Origin: Gp6-AA40 sp963741135 | GTDB taxonomy: Bacteria; Acidobacteriota; Vicinamibacteria; Vicinamibacterales; UBA2999 | Length of the DNA: 64,000 nt | Assembly (NCBI GenBank): GCA_963741135.1 | Contig: CAVUHC010000008.1 | Span: 1,488,001-1,552,000, forward strand | Direction of reading: 5' to 3' | Part shown: positions 1 to 8,951 of the stretch, piece by piece | How positions within the stretch are numbered: position 1 is the stretch's first letter | How the letters are laid out: every line of letters starts with the position of its first letter | Position numbers and translations under genes: made by a program | The notes under the pieces: generated by a model | Database searches by the model: none | What the model saw: only the letters and a program-made list of their open reading frames with translations | What the model was told of the DNA's origin: nothing

Positions 1-1
1 G

Positions 2-148
2 CTCGATGCGAAGACCGGAAAGGAACTCTGGAAGGCCAATCTCGGCGGCTCGATCGTGATGGCGCCGATCACGTACCGCATCGACGGCCAGCAATATGTC
101 TCGGTCATTTCCGGACACACGCTGGTCACGTTCGCGCTCCGGAACTAA
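2..148 (+). CDS. PQQ-dependent dehydrogenase, C-terminal end only (partial)
   Basis: The reading frame is open from the left edge and stops with TAA, giving 48 residues that begin LDAKTGKELW and end TFALRN. The 'D-x-K/A-T-G-K-x-L-W' pattern is the tryptophan-docking type repeat of quinoprotein (PQQ) beta-propeller dehydrogenases, and the tail 'GQQYVSVISG' is the usual last propeller strand. These enzymes are periplasmic alcohol or sugar dehydrogenases that pass electrons to cytochromes. The start and catalytic part lie outside the window. A near-identical copy of this tail lies at 2133-2258. Confidence 0.8.
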   Translation, partial: LDAKTGKELWKANLGGSIVMAPITYRIDGQQYVSVISGHTLVTFALRN

Positions 149-221
149 CCGCGCTAAGGCGCACGCGGTGTCCAATCAGCGGGCACTTGGCAGCGAGCAG
201 CTCGCAGTGTCTCTGTACGCT

Positions 222-452
222 CCGGCCGCTGTGAGCCGCGGCATGTCCTCCGCAAAACCGGCTTGCCCCGTCAGTATTCAAAGTAATTGCAAGTACATCG
301 CGGGAAGCAACCACGAAGAACACGAAAATCTCGAAGGCCACGAAAACCTATAAAGGGAATTCGTGACCTTCGCGCCTATTCGTGATCTTCGTGGTTAAGA
401 CCGTGGGTTTCTGAACGGTTTTGCTGCGGACACGCCGCGGCTCACTGCGGCC
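222..452. repeat. Inverted repeat with ~37-nt arms (dispersed palindromic family)
   Basis: The left arm (222-259, containing GGCATGTCCTCCGCAAAACC) is matched in reverse complement by the right arm (417-452, containing GGTTTTGCTGCGGAC). The arms differ at only a few bases. The same arms recur at 14417-14560 (complete pair) and 2294-2330 (single arm). The interior holds a second, unrelated ACGAAG-type hairpin. This and flanking sequence fill 149-691, where I see no gene. Confidence 0.75.
309..396. repeat. ACGAAG/CTTCGT intergenic hairpin repeat
   Basis: AACCACGAAG (309-318) pairs with CTTCGTGGTT (387-396); further CACGAA and TTCGTG units lie between them. Similar units occur at 14628-14640, 35339-35354, 59149-59213 and 60104-60132. 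It may act as a bidirectional terminator or be a passive repeat. Confidence 0.55.
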
Positions 453-691
453 AAGGTGGGACGGCGCTGTACGCTCGCCTTCGATCACGAATGCTCGTAG
501 GCGATTCGTGTCACCAGTTTGAGGGCCCGCAGGCCCCCTTTGACCGCCCAAGCGCAGTAGACACGAGCCTCCGCAGCGGATGCTTGAACAGCTGAATCAA
601 TGGAATCAAAGAGCGTTGGTCGCTCAGGCGTCTACGCCCGCGGCTCACCCCCGGCCGCTCACCGACAACTCCCGCCGGATCCAGCGCGTGG

Positions 692-952
692 TCATGCCGC
701 CGCTTCAGTGGGCAGCACCCATCCGGGAAACACCAACACTCCGGGATGACACCGGAGGGCTTGAGCGAGAACCTTGGCCCGTTCGACCCCCAAGCGGACC
801 CGATCGTTTTCGATCGCCGAGATCGTCGCCTGTGGAATACCCGTTCGCTCCGCCAGCTCATTCTGGCTCAACTCCTGCAGCTCTCGGATGATTCGCACGG
901 ACTCGCCGACCGAAACCGTGACTCGCTTTCTTGCCGGACGGTATCCTTTCAT
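692..952 (-). CDS. XRE-family antitoxin (HTH), type II toxin-antitoxin
   Basis: An 86-residue protein with a Cro/C1-type helix-turn-helix across residues about 20-70: LSQNELAERTGIPQATISAI is a clear HTH_3 signature, followed by 'LGVERAKVLAQAL'. It should bind and neutralise the toxin encoded just upstream and repress the promoter of the pair. Its ATG directly follows the toxin stop (TGA-ATG, no gap), so translation is probably coupled. The toxin-first order is as in higBA and some relBE-like loci. There is a clear family match but no assignment to a named pair. Confidence 0.85.
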   Translation of the reverse strand: MKGYRPARKRVTVSVGESVRIIRELQELSQNELAERTGIPQATISAIENDRVRLGVERAKVLAQALRCHPGVLVFPGWVLPTEAAA

Positions 953-1234
953 TCACGGCCTCCGGTAATCATGCGGCGTTATCGACTCAACGTAGAAGGC
1001 AAGATCATGTGTCACCACCCGGTAGATGATCCGCCACTGCAGTCCGAGACGAGAGGAACGCCACCCGCGCCACTCTCCGGCCAACGCCTCGTCGTGGAAT
1101 CCTTTGATAAGGCGCAACCCGGGTGGACCCGAGAGGATAGCCACGTCCTTCCATTTCTCGTATCGCTTCAGGATGTCTCGAGGCGCCTTGGTGAGCTGCC
1201 GGTCCACGCGGCGATGCTCCAAGACCTGCCACAT
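953..1234 (-). CDS. RelE/ParE-superfamily toxin
   Basis: A 93-residue basic protein. The central 'GLRLIKGFHDEALAGEW' and the C-terminal 'WRIIYRV...VESITPHDYRR' match the RelE/ParE fold, with the late basic and histidine residues typical of ribosome-dependent mRNA interferases. The family cleaves mRNA at the ribosome, or poisons gyrase in the case of ParE; which applies cannot be told from sequence. It is the first gene of the pair, and the start is the only ATG giving full family length. The pair sits between two copies of the PQQ dehydrogenase tail, so it may have arrived by recombination. Confidence 0.82.
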   Translation of the reverse strand: MWQVLEHRRVDRQLTKAPRDILKRYEKWKDVAILSGPPGLRLIKGFHDEALAGEWRGWRSSRLGLQWRIIYRVVTHDLAFYVESITPHDYRRP

Positions 1235-1235
1235 G

Positions 1236-1261
1236 CCATAGTGTGCCTATATCATTTATGG
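1236..1261 (-). promoter_or_regulatory. AT-rich putative promoter/operator of the toxin-antitoxin pair
   Basis: An AT-rich patch in otherwise GC-rich DNA directly upstream of the toxin start. CCATA and TATGG half-sites lie at its two ends and a TATAGG-like -10 in the middle on the minus strand. Autoregulation by antitoxin binding to such a palindrome is usual for these modules; binding here is inferred only. Confidence 0.3.
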
Positions 1262-1302
1262 TATGTCAAGGCGGACCTGCTCAAGCGGCATAACGTTCGC
1301 GC

Positions 1303-1746
1303 TCAGCCGCGAGCCTGGCGCGCTCGTTTTCTTGATTTCGCCCGCGGCTTGCGGGTGCGGCTCGATGGCTGCAGCGCCCCGTTAGGCCGCGTGGTCGGGA
1401 CATCCGAAGTACCGAGCTTGCTGAGTCGATATATCGATCGACAACCAGGGCCGCGTAAATCGAGGCATTGCTCGAACGCAGATAAGCTGGCTTGTTCATT
1501 CCCAATCGCCTTCAATGAAAGCGATGCCCGATAGTGCGAATCGGACACTAGTCCCCTGGCCCATGCTCTCCCTTCGCCGCATTCACCGTTGGCGATGCGA
1601 GTGACACCGCGAGTAACGATACGTGCGTAGAGGTCGAGCGCCTCGTAGTGGCGACCCCGCATTTGGAGAGCCCCCGCGTAGTCCCAGAGCACGAGAGGAC
1701 ACGTGGGGACCTCGGCGAATGCCTTCTCGGCGTACTTCAGGGCCAA
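1303..1746 (-). pseudogene. TPR-like protein, 5'-truncated remnant
   Basis: The 147-residue frame opens with a TTG in mid-domain (LALKYAEKAFAEVPTCPLVL) and has tetratricopeptide-type helices (ALDLYARIV, ALSAFEQCLDLRGPG). It ends in a basic tail rich in RKPRAKSRKRAR. The frame continues only about 14 codons upstream to a stop, with no ATG or ribosome binding site, and the homologous proteins I recall are longer at the N terminus. I read it as a decayed or frameshifted TPR gene. Function unknown. The stretch 1747-2132 holds no gene I can recognise. Confidence 0.55.
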
Positions 1747-2132
1747 GCCATAGCGTCTTCGTTCGTAGGTACACGGATGAGAGGCGTGTTAGTAACCAAT
1801 GATGACGAGGCTCCGCCTTGAGCCGCTGACGCAGCGTGAACTGCTCACTATTTTGATGCGCGACTTTGGCGATCTTCCGAGTTCCCATTGGTGCTTTGAT
1901 CAGCGGCCTAACGAAAGTAGTCGGCTCAACTCGATAGCCGGATACTCGACCGGCGGCTGCAGTCTAGCGCGGCGGTCAGGCCGATTCAATGCGGGTCCAA
2001 CCGCTTGAGCAGCAGCATTTGTTGTCGAAATCGGCGGTGGACAGCCGACTGGATATACAGAACTCGATAGCTCGAACACGCCTTCGGGCGTCGCAGGATA
2101 GCTGGTTCACCGGCGTCTGGTACCGGACCCGA

Positions 2133-2258
2133 GAACTCTGGAAGGCCAACCTCGGCGGCTCGATTGTGATGGCGCCGATCACCTACCGCATCGACGGGCA
2201 GCAATATGTCTCGGTCATTTCCGGACACACGCTCGTCACGTTCGCGCTCCGGAACTAG
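2133..2258 (+). pseudogene. Second copy of the PQQ dehydrogenase tail
   Basis: From GAA at 2133 to TAG at 2256-2258 this encodes exactly the same protein as positions 23-148 (ELWKANLGGSIVMAP through TFALRN). The copies differ at six codons, all synonymous including TAA versus TAG. Upstream of 2133 similarity stops and the frame is joined to unrelated sequence (open from about 1989). Downstream similarity continues into the repeat arm at 2294. It is the stump of a second paralogous dehydrogenase gene or of a local duplication. Confidence 0.75.
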
Positions 2259-2293
2259 CCGCGTTGAGGCACACATAGTGTCTCTCTTCGCTT

Positions 2294-2330
2294 CGGCCGC
2301 TGTGAGCCGTGGCATGTCCTCCGCAAAACC
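2294..2330. repeat. Solo arm of the palindromic repeat family
   Basis: A near-exact match to the arm at 222-259, lying at the same distance behind the duplicated dehydrogenase tail. No inverted partner arm was found before the next gene. Confidence 0.65.
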
Positions 2331-2529
2331 GGCTTGATTCGACACGTCAAAATCGACTGCTCGGATGGCGGCCGGACGGTCAGCCGATTCTCTGTGTTGC
2401 TATCCCTCAGTACCGTCAGAACTCCTATCTGTGATCGACCGGGGTGCCAACCGTATCGAGCTACTCCTGAGCTACGATGTGCCCCGGCGTGGCTGGTCTG
2501 ATTGCGTCACATTCCGAATAGGAAACCGG

Positions 2530-4764
2530 ATGCCAATTAAGTTCTGCATTCCCGTGCTCGCCCTGGCCGTCGCGTTCGGCGCACAACGGCTGGTGGCAGC
2601 CCAGTCGATTGCCGCCGTCCCCCAGATCACGGTGCATGAACTTGGCGAGGGCGAGCGACCGCTGATCGACGGCCATGTTGACGATATGTCCTGGTCGACC
2701 ACCGAGTCCTTCAGCGCATTCGTCCAGCAGGAACCAAGCGACGGCGAGCCCGCTACCGAGCGAACGGAGATTCGATTTCTCATCGATCGCCAGAACTTGT
2801 ACATAGGCGTCATCTGCTTCGACGACGAGCCGGAAAACATTCTGGTCAGCCAGAGCCGCCGTGATGCGGACCTCGACGACACCGACTCGATTCAGATCCT
2901 TCTCGATACGTTCAACGATGGCCAGAACGCGTTCGTCTTCGGGACCAATCCGTTCGGCATCGAATACGACGGCCAGGTCATGGCGGAAGGGCAGGCGGGG
3001 CAGGGCAATCGCGGCGGATTCAACCTGGATTGGGATGCCAACTGGGTCGTCCGCACCGGGATGACCGACCGCGGCTGGGAAGCGGAGTTCGCGATTCCAC
3101 TCAAGACGCTGCGGTACAGCCCGGGGCAGGAACGCACGTGGGGCATCAACGCCATGCGCAACATCCGTCGCAAGAACGAGCAGGTGTTTCTCGCCCCGGT
3201 GCCACGCGGATACAACCTGCACCGTGTGTCGGTTGCCGGCAAGCTGCACGGCTTGAGCCTTCCGGCGCGGCGCGATCTGAAATTTCTGCCGTATGCGTCA
3301 GGCGCGGTGACCGACGACGCGACGCTCCGGACCGACACCGTTCGTCGATCCGGCGACGTGGGTCTCGACGTCAAGTGGGGCGTGCGCGCCGACCTGACGC
3401 TCGATGTGACGGTCAACACCGACTTCGCGCAGGTTGAGGCCGACGAGCAGCAGGTGAACCTGACGCGGTTCCCGCTGTTCTTTCCCGAAAAGCGCCCGTT
3501 CTTCCTCGAAAACGCGCAGCTCTTCCAGCTGGGACAGCCGCGGGCCGTCGATCTGTTCTTCTCGCGCCGGATTGGCCTGTCGCCTGGCGGCGAGCCGATC
3601 GACATCGTCGCGGGCGGGAGGCTGAGCGGCAAACTCGGCGGCTACAACGTCGGGCTCCTGAACATGCAGACGGATGCGGCCGTCGACAAGCGATTGGATC
3701 AGACCGTGGCGCCCGCCAGCAATTTCACCGTGCTGCGGCTGCAGCGTGAAGTGGGCCGATCGAACTTCGGTGCGATGTTCGTGGGCCGCCAGGGGAATGG
3801 CAGCCGGGCGCCGGCAGACGACTACAACCGCGCGTACGGGCTCGACCTCGGCTGGCAGACGTCAACAAACGGACGGTTGACTGCGTTTCTGTCACGGACC
3901 GATTCGCCTGAGACCAAGGGTGGGTCCGACTACGCCGGCGCTCTGTCGTACGGGTACACCAATGAGATGTGGAACAACGGTGTCGGCTTTACCCAGGTTG
4001 GCGACCGGTTCAACCCGGAGGTCGGCTTCCTTCAGCGAAAAGGCTACCGCCGTCTCGAATTGCGTTCGAATATGCGCTACCAGCCGAAGCAGTGGCCCTG
4101 GATCCGGCGTATCAGCCCGCACGCCAATTACAACGCGTACGTGGATCTCCAGAACCGCCTGGAAAGCTCACAGGGACACTGGCACTTCTTCGATATCCAG
4201 ACGCTGTCTGGCGCCCGCTTCGGCTATGTGATCATCTCCGGACAGGACCGCCCGCGACTGCCGTTCACCATCTATCAGGACGTCACGGGCAGGCGTGTCG
4301 TCGTTCCCGGGGGTCAGTATGGGTGGGCATGGGGCGAATTCGAAGGCAACACGAATCAAAGCGCGCCGATCTCGGCGGCGCTCGTTCACAGAATCGGCAA
4401 CTATTACGACGGTGACTACCACAGCTGGCGGTTGACGCTCGGCCTTCGCGCAGGAGCGAGGCTGCTCTCGGAGCTCGGATGGACCCGTGACGATGTCACG
4501 CTCCCAGGTGGCCGCTTCAGGAACGACCTGGTCCCATTGAAAGCCAGCTATTCGTTCACGAGCCTTGCCAGCGTGCAGGGACTGATTCAGTACAACAAGC
4601 AGGCATCGACCATCTCGTCCAACATCCGGCTGGCGCTGCTGAATCGGAGTGGCACCGGGTTCTTCGTCGTCTACAACGATCGGCGCGACACCTCGCCGTT
4701 CACTCCCGATGAACTGCTCGGTCGTTCCTTCACCATCAAGTACACACGGCTGTTCGACTACTGA
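2530..4764 (+). CDS. DUF5916 protein with N-terminal CBM9-like domain, secreted
   Basis: A 744-residue protein with a Sec signal peptide (IPVLALAVAFGAQ, residues about 6-20). Residues about 30-220 match the family 9 carbohydrate-binding-like domain (PLIDGHVDDMSW, FVQQEPSDGEPATERTEIR, GVICFDDEP). The rest is the DUF5916 region, predicted outer-membrane beta-barrel, with the family signature 'DFAQVEADEQQVNLTRFPLF' and 'FFPEKRPFFLE'. The terminal residues TRLFDY resemble the aromatic end of barrel proteins. I chose ATG 2530 because AGGAAACC precedes it and a signal peptide follows. The role is unproven; association with surface polysaccharide binding or uptake is inferred. A paralogue lies at 56860-59201 and a fragment at 51796. 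Confidence 0.85.
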   Translation: MPIKFCIPVLALAVAFGAQRLVAAQSIAAVPQITVHELGEGERPLIDGHVDDMSWSTTESFSAFVQQEPSDGEPATERTEIRFLIDRQNLYIGVICFDDEPENILVSQSRRDADLDDTDSIQILLDTFNDGQNAFVFGTNPFGIEYDGQVMAEGQAGQGNRGGFNLDWDANWVVRTGMTDRGWEAEFAIPLKTLRYSPGQERTWGINAMRNIRRKNEQVFLAPVPRGYNLHRVSVAGKLHGLSLPARRDLKFLPYASGAVTDDATLRTDTVRRSGDVGLDVKWGVRADLTLDVTVNTDFAQVEADEQQVNLTRFPLFFPEKRPFFLENAQLFQLGQPRAVDLFFSRRIGLSPGGEPIDIVAGGRLSGKLGGYNVGLLNMQTDAAVDKRLDQTVAPASNFTVLRLQREVGRSNFGAMFVGRQGNGSRAPADDYNRAYGLDLGWQTSTNGRLTAFLSRTDSPETKGGSDYAGALSYGYTNEMWNNGVGFTQVGDRFNPEVGFLQRKGYRRLELRSNMRYQPKQWPWIRRISPHANYNAYVDLQNRLESSQGHWHFFDIQTLSGARFGYVIISGQDRPRLPFTIYQDVTGRRVVVPGGQYGWAWGEFEGNTNQSAPISAALVHRIGNYYDGDYHSWRLTLGLRAGARLLSELGWTRDDVTLPGGRFRNDLVPLKASYSFTSLASVQGLIQYNKQASTISSNIRLALLNRSGTGFFVVYNDRRDTSPFTPDELLGRSFTIKYTRLFDY

Positions 4765-4856
4765 CCTCAGGTGCTACGCACGCTTCGATTTCCCTCAGCG
4801 TCGACCCGAGCCTTGTCGAGGGGCGACTCGCTCCGCTCACAGGGGCGCCCGCGTCG

Positions 4857-5441
4857 CTACGTGCCGTTGGGGTCCATCTCGAGAGCCGACTGCACCTGCA
4901 TCTTCGGGATCATCGGCCGGAGGTACGGACGGCCGACGCTCTTGTGACACGAATAACAGCTGTCGAGCATCGTCTTGTAGGTCGCCGCGAACTTCGCGCT
5001 GTCTTTGGCCGCAATGGCGTTCTTGACATCGGCAAGGCTGCTCGTGTCGACCGCGTCGAAGATCGCCTGGACGTCGACCTCTTCTTTGTCAGGACCTTGG
5101 GACCTGATTTTGGGCGACTTCTTGATCAGCCACTGGATGTGACTGCGCGTCTCGTTGAAATAGAACTGGGCGAGCGGCCAGTTCTTCGCCTGGCCGGCGA
5201 ACCACAGGTTTGTCCAGTGCCACTGCACGTCCATCATGATGTGGGAGTTGGACGGCAGGAGCGCCTTGAGCCGTGTCACGTCGGCGTCGAGCGCCTTCAG
5301 ATCGACCGCCGGCGGCGCACCGGCCGCTGATTGTGCGGGCGCCTGCGCGGCGACTGAATACCTCCACTGCATAACGACGGCGCCGATGACGACGCCGCAT
5401 AAGAGCAACAGCACGGATCGGACGAGTGATCGTGTTCTCAT
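4857..5441 (-). CDS. Secreted monohaem c-type protein (CYSCH)
   Basis: A 194-residue protein with an N-terminal signal/anchor (LVRSVLLLLCGVVIGAVVM) and one haem c site, CYSCHK, near the C terminus, as in class II cytochromes c, where the site sits at the end of a four-helix bundle. The ATG overlaps the apbE stop (ATGA), and AAGGAGACACC gives a good ribosome binding site within the end of apbE. As the last gene of the NosR-like/apbE operon it is probably a periplasmic electron carrier for that complex. The exact partner is unknown. Confidence 0.75.
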   Translation of the reverse strand: MRTRSLVRSVLLLLCGVVIGAVVMQWRYSVAAQAPAQSAAGAPPAVDLKALDADVTRLKALLPSNSHIMMDVQWHWTNLWFAGQAKNWPLAQFYFNETRSHIQWLIKKSPKIRSQGPDKEEVDVQAIFDAVDTSSLADVKNAIAAKDSAKFAATYKTMLDSCYSCHKSVGRPYLRPMIPKMQVQSALEMDPNGT

Positions 5442-6574
5442 GGTGTCTCCTTGTGCAAGCGGCACGAGTCTACAGGAGACGCGAATTTGCAACGCGTTCT
5501 GCGATCTAGTCTCACGATCCCTTTGCCGTGAACGTCATCGACGTGCCGTCCAACCGAGTCAGAATTGCCCGCGTACGTGGATATGCCGCGAGCAGCGCCG
5601 GCGCGAGACGCCTCGCCGGCGACGCAGATGGCGGTTGCGAGGCCGTCCGCTGCCGTCGCCCTCGGACCAATCACCGCCACGTCCACAAGGCTGTTGGCGC
5701 TCGCGCCGGTCCGCGGATCAAAAATATGGTGAAAGCGCCCGCTCGCCTCGAATGTCGTGCCATACCCACCAGACACGGCGAGGGCCATGTCCTCGAGATC
5801 GACCATGCGGTCGATGCTGCCGAAGTCCCTGCTGTCGCGGATGCCAATGCGCCAGGGACGCCCATCCGGGTGGCGGCCGATGGTGCGGTATTCGCCTAAA
5901 TCGACCACCGCCGTCTCAAAGCCTTCATTGCGCAGCATGTCGGCTATGGCGTCCGTGATGTAGCCCTGGGCAATGCTGTTCAGCGTAATGGCCATTCCGG
6001 CGCGTGCGAACCCGATTGCGGCCGCGCCGCTTTCGATCTGGCGGAAATCCACCACGGTGTGTGCAACGTCGCGCGCGCGGGCCGCGATGTCCGGCTGGAT
6101 GTCGGTATGCGACCAGAAATGTGCCTCGTAAAGCCGCCACAAGGGCTGTACCGAAATGTCAAACGCGCCGCCGCTCAGCTCACCGAGGCGTTGGCTTTCC
6201 TCGACCAGTGTTCGCAGCTCGGGCGACGGCTTCATCAGCTTGCCTGCTTCATTGAGGCGCGAGATTTCGCTGTCCGGCCGATAGAGGCTGAAGATTCGCT
6301 CGAAACGCTCGATCTCATGGCGCACACGCAGGATCGTACGTTGCGCGAATGCGGCGTCGGGGTGCCATAACGTGAGCTCCGACAGTGCGCCAAGCACTTC
6401 GCCGTGCCAGCTGTGCGACTGAGCTTTCGGCGCGGTAGCGCGCACCGCCGCGATGATCGGCGGCAGGCCGGCAACCGCCGCAACGACGCGCAAGAAACGA
6501 CGGCGCGTCGGACGTCCTTCCGCGCGAGAACAATCGGGCGTGCCTGCTCGAGCTGCGAGTTTCTCTTCAGGCAT
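5438..6574 (-). CDS. apbE: FAD:protein FMN transferase (ApbE), Tat-type leader
   Basis: A 378-residue ApbE. It attaches FMN covalently to a Thr/Ser of target flavoproteins outside the cytoplasm. Visible motifs are the twin-arginine leader TRRRFLRVVAAVAGLP (residues about 23-38), 'SLYRPDSEISRLNEAG', 'GGAFDISVQPLW', 'VVDLGEYRTIG', 'VSGGYGTTF' and 'HHIFDPRTGASAN', the last being the conserved metal/FAD-binding region. One oddity is DLGEYR where most members have DLGG-(D/N). It overlaps by 8 nt the upstream NosR-like gene, its obvious substrate, and by 4 nt the downstream cytochrome gene. Confidence 0.92.
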   Translation of the reverse strand: MPEEKLAARAGTPDCSRAEGRPTRRRFLRVVAAVAGLPPIIAAVRATAPKAQSHSWHGEVLGALSELTLWHPDAAFAQRTILRVRHEIERFERIFSLYRPDSEISRLNEAGKLMKPSPELRTLVEESQRLGELSGGAFDISVQPLWRLYEAHFWSHTDIQPDIAARARDVAHTVVDFRQIESGAAAIGFARAGMAITLNSIAQGYITDAIADMLRNEGFETAVVDLGEYRTIGRHPDGRPWRIGIRDSRDFGSIDRMVDLEDMALAVSGGYGTTFEASGRFHHIFDPRTGASANSLVDVAVIGPRATAADGLATAICVAGEASRAGAARGISTYAGNSDSVGRHVDDVHGKGIVRLDRRTRCKFASPVDSCRLHKETP

Positions 6575-8799
6575 TGTTCACCCTGACGCCGATAGGTTTT
6601 GCCTCGCGGCGCAGCTTGACGGTCCGCACCAGCGGCGGACATCGCTTCTCGTCAAAATATTCGACTTGGCAATCGAGGCACTGAAAGCACTCGGCCGTGA
6701 CGATTGTGCCCGTCGGCTCGATCGCCCGCACGGGACACGCGTGTTCGCACAAGTGGCAGGGACTGCCGCATTCGGGACGACGCTTGAGCAGATTGAGAAG
6801 GTGCAGCCGATCAAGGAATGCGAGCACGCCACCCATCGGACACAGGAAGCGGCAATAGGCCCGCTCCGAGAACAGCCCGATGGCCAACAATGCGCCGGCA
6901 TAGATCACATAGGGCCAGGCGCGCGTGAATCTTGTGGTGATCGCCGTCTTGAACGGCTCGATCTCCAACGTGGCCCCCGCTGAGTCGATCTGCGTCATCA
7001 CCAACGTCAGCACCGCTGCGGCTGCGATGTACTTGCCCATCCACAAGCGCTTCTCCAGCGCGGCCGGCGGGTTCCATTGCGGCACGCGCAGCGCGCGGGA
7101 GAGCTGGCCGAGCAGCTCCTGCAGCGCCCCGAACGGGCACAGCCAGCCGCAGAACACGCCGCGCCCAATCAACACCACCGAGACGAGCGTGTAGCCGGCG
7201 ATGATGACCATCAGCGGCTCGGCAAGGTAGAAACCGATCTCGAGGTGATTGAACGGCGCGCTGACATAGTTCATGACATTGACGAATCGAGAGCTGCACA
7301 CCGGCGGTCCAGCCGAGCCAGACCAGAACAACCAGCAAGAATCCAGTGCGCACGAGCCGGTGGGCAACGCGAAAGCGCGCCAGCGTCGACTGGAATATGA
7401 AGATCAGAGTGAGCAGCGACAGGAGCACGGCCAGAATCGCAATGTCTACCCGCGCGTCGCTCCAGGCCTCGACCCAGGCGGGGACGGGCGGCAGCAGTTC
7501 CGGCTCCGGCACCAGCTCCGACTGCGGTTGCGGCTGCGGCTGCGGTTGCGGCTGCGGCGTGAGGACACGGGGGACCGGGACCTGGAGGACATGGGTGTCC
7601 GGGATCTTGTAGTCGAGCCCGAACGCGACCGTCAGCGGGGGAGTGCCGGCGCTCGTGATCAGAATTTCCAATCGCCACGGCTTCAGGGGGTTGAAGCTGG
7701 AATTGGCCGGCAGCGCGAACAGCCCGGTAACTTGCTGCCCCTGGATGGGCGTGGCATAGGAGTAGTCGTTTTGCACGAATCCAAACGTCTTCCCGTCTTG
7801 GATCACGCGCAGGCGATCGAAGCGGTTGCCCTCGGACTCCCGAAAGTATTTTGTGCCGAGAAAATCGTACGGACCGTTGGAGGCGACATAGATCGCCTGG
7901 GCGCCGCTCGGCAGCTGGCTCTTGTAATCCTCGAATTTCAGCAGGCCGAGCAGATTGCCGCCGATAGCGGGTGGCGTGACGAGCGCCGTCATGAATTCGA
8001 TATAGAGATCGTCGCTCGTGCCGAGCGGCCAATCGAGCTTGACAGCGGCCGCGCCCGCATTGGCGAGGGCCGTCGCGACCTCGCCCGAGGTCACCCGCCG
8101 TTGCACCACGGCGCCCTCGGCGAGGAGGTCGTCCCAGGACTTGATGCTGAAGCTCTCGAGATCGAGGGTCGGAACGGTCTCAGCGGTCGAAGAAACGGTC
8201 ACGGTGGTTACAGCAGTCGGAGCGGTCACAGCGGTACGCGCGGCGTGCGCGCGCAGAACCAGCCTCGCGGTGGTGAGGACCGCGGCGCGCATGGCGCGCG
8301 CGCTGATGGTTGCACCGTCGACGTAGTCCGGCGGCAGCGCGTTGGTGCCGCCGCGCAGCGGCCTGCCCGCTTCGCGGGCAAGAAGCGTATCGAGCTGACG
8401 CTGGCGCACGCGATCGTGAACGATCATCGACTCCTGGTGGAAGACGACCTTGGCCCCCGTGATGCGGCCGCTGAGATCGACGCCGGCGATGACGTCGAAC
8501 GGTGTCGTCGAATAACCCGGCGCCGCGATGATGTCGAGGGTCGAAAATACATAGGCGACAATCTGGTCGCCCTTGAAGACCGCGATTGCAGGCGGCGAGC
8601 CTTCCTCCATCCCGAGGCGTTCGGCGCCGGGATAGACCACCGCCATGACCTCGGGCGTGAGCCGTTCGCGGAGCTTCCCCTGTTCAGCAATGGCAGGTGA
8701 GGCGAAGACGAGTGCTATCAAGGCGATGCAGACGCTGCGCACCCCTTCGAATGACTCGTGGACGTGCATCGCATGGAGCGCTGACAGAGGGTTCAACAT
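6567..8799 (-). CDS. NosR/NirI-like FMN-binding membrane ferredoxin protein, one frameshift
   Basis: Two frames join into one protein of about 744 residues. The N-terminal part has a signal peptide, an FMN-binding domain (VDGATISARAM carries the GAT flavinylation motif) and a beta domain. A Pro-Gln run (PQPQPQPQPQPQ, encoded by a short repeat at 7522-7558) and the first membrane helices follow. The C-terminal part (6567-7280) has NosR-type helices, CGWLCPFGALQELL and CRFLCPMGG, then two 4Fe-4S sites (CHLCEHACPVRAIEP, CFQCLDCQVEYFDEKRCP). The frame changes at about 7285, where one extra A/T in 'gacgaatcga' breaks TAGVQLSI / VNVMNYVSAPF. These proteins move electrons across the membrane. No nitrous oxide reductase gene is in view, so the acceptor is unknown. 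Confidence 0.85.
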
Positions 8800-8892
8800 T
8801 CGAATTCAGGCTGAGAATAGCGACCGTACCAGCCAGCACACAAGCGCCACTTGCAGCCAAGATTGCCACAAGGAACGCTTGTAAGGAGGCAT

Positions 8893-8922
8893 ATGTTGGT
8901 GTACTCTGCCCGAGTTATGTGA
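8893..8922 (+). other. Possible 9-codon leader minigene
   Basis: A perfect AAGGAGG (8883-8889) is followed by ATG (8893) and an open frame of nine codons (MLVYSARVM) ending in TGA at 8920-8922, 29 nt before the DUF1592 start. The main gene has its own GGGAGGGAG. It may be a translated leader peptide or chance; I cannot decide. Confidence 0.3.
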
Positions 8923-8951
8923 CCTGTTTTGCGGGTGGGAGGGAGCGACCC

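Noticed and set aside
96..353. 85-residue plus-strand open frame
   Set aside because: It starts inside the dehydrogenase tail in another frame and runs through repeat DNA; no ribosome binding site or domain.
7522..7558. GGCTGCGGTTGC-type repeat as a CRISPR or regulatory repeat
   Set aside because: It is in frame in the NosR-like gene and encodes a Pro-Gln hinge; there are no spacers.
7273..8700. 475-residue plus-strand open frame
   Set aside because: Shadow of the NosR-like gene; Arg/Glu/Gly-rich, with no domain or ribosome binding site.
6567..8799. Nitrous oxide reductase operon
   Set aside because: NosR-like architecture and ApbE are present, but no nosZ, nosD, nosF, nosY or nosL is in the window; NosR-like proteins also serve other systems.
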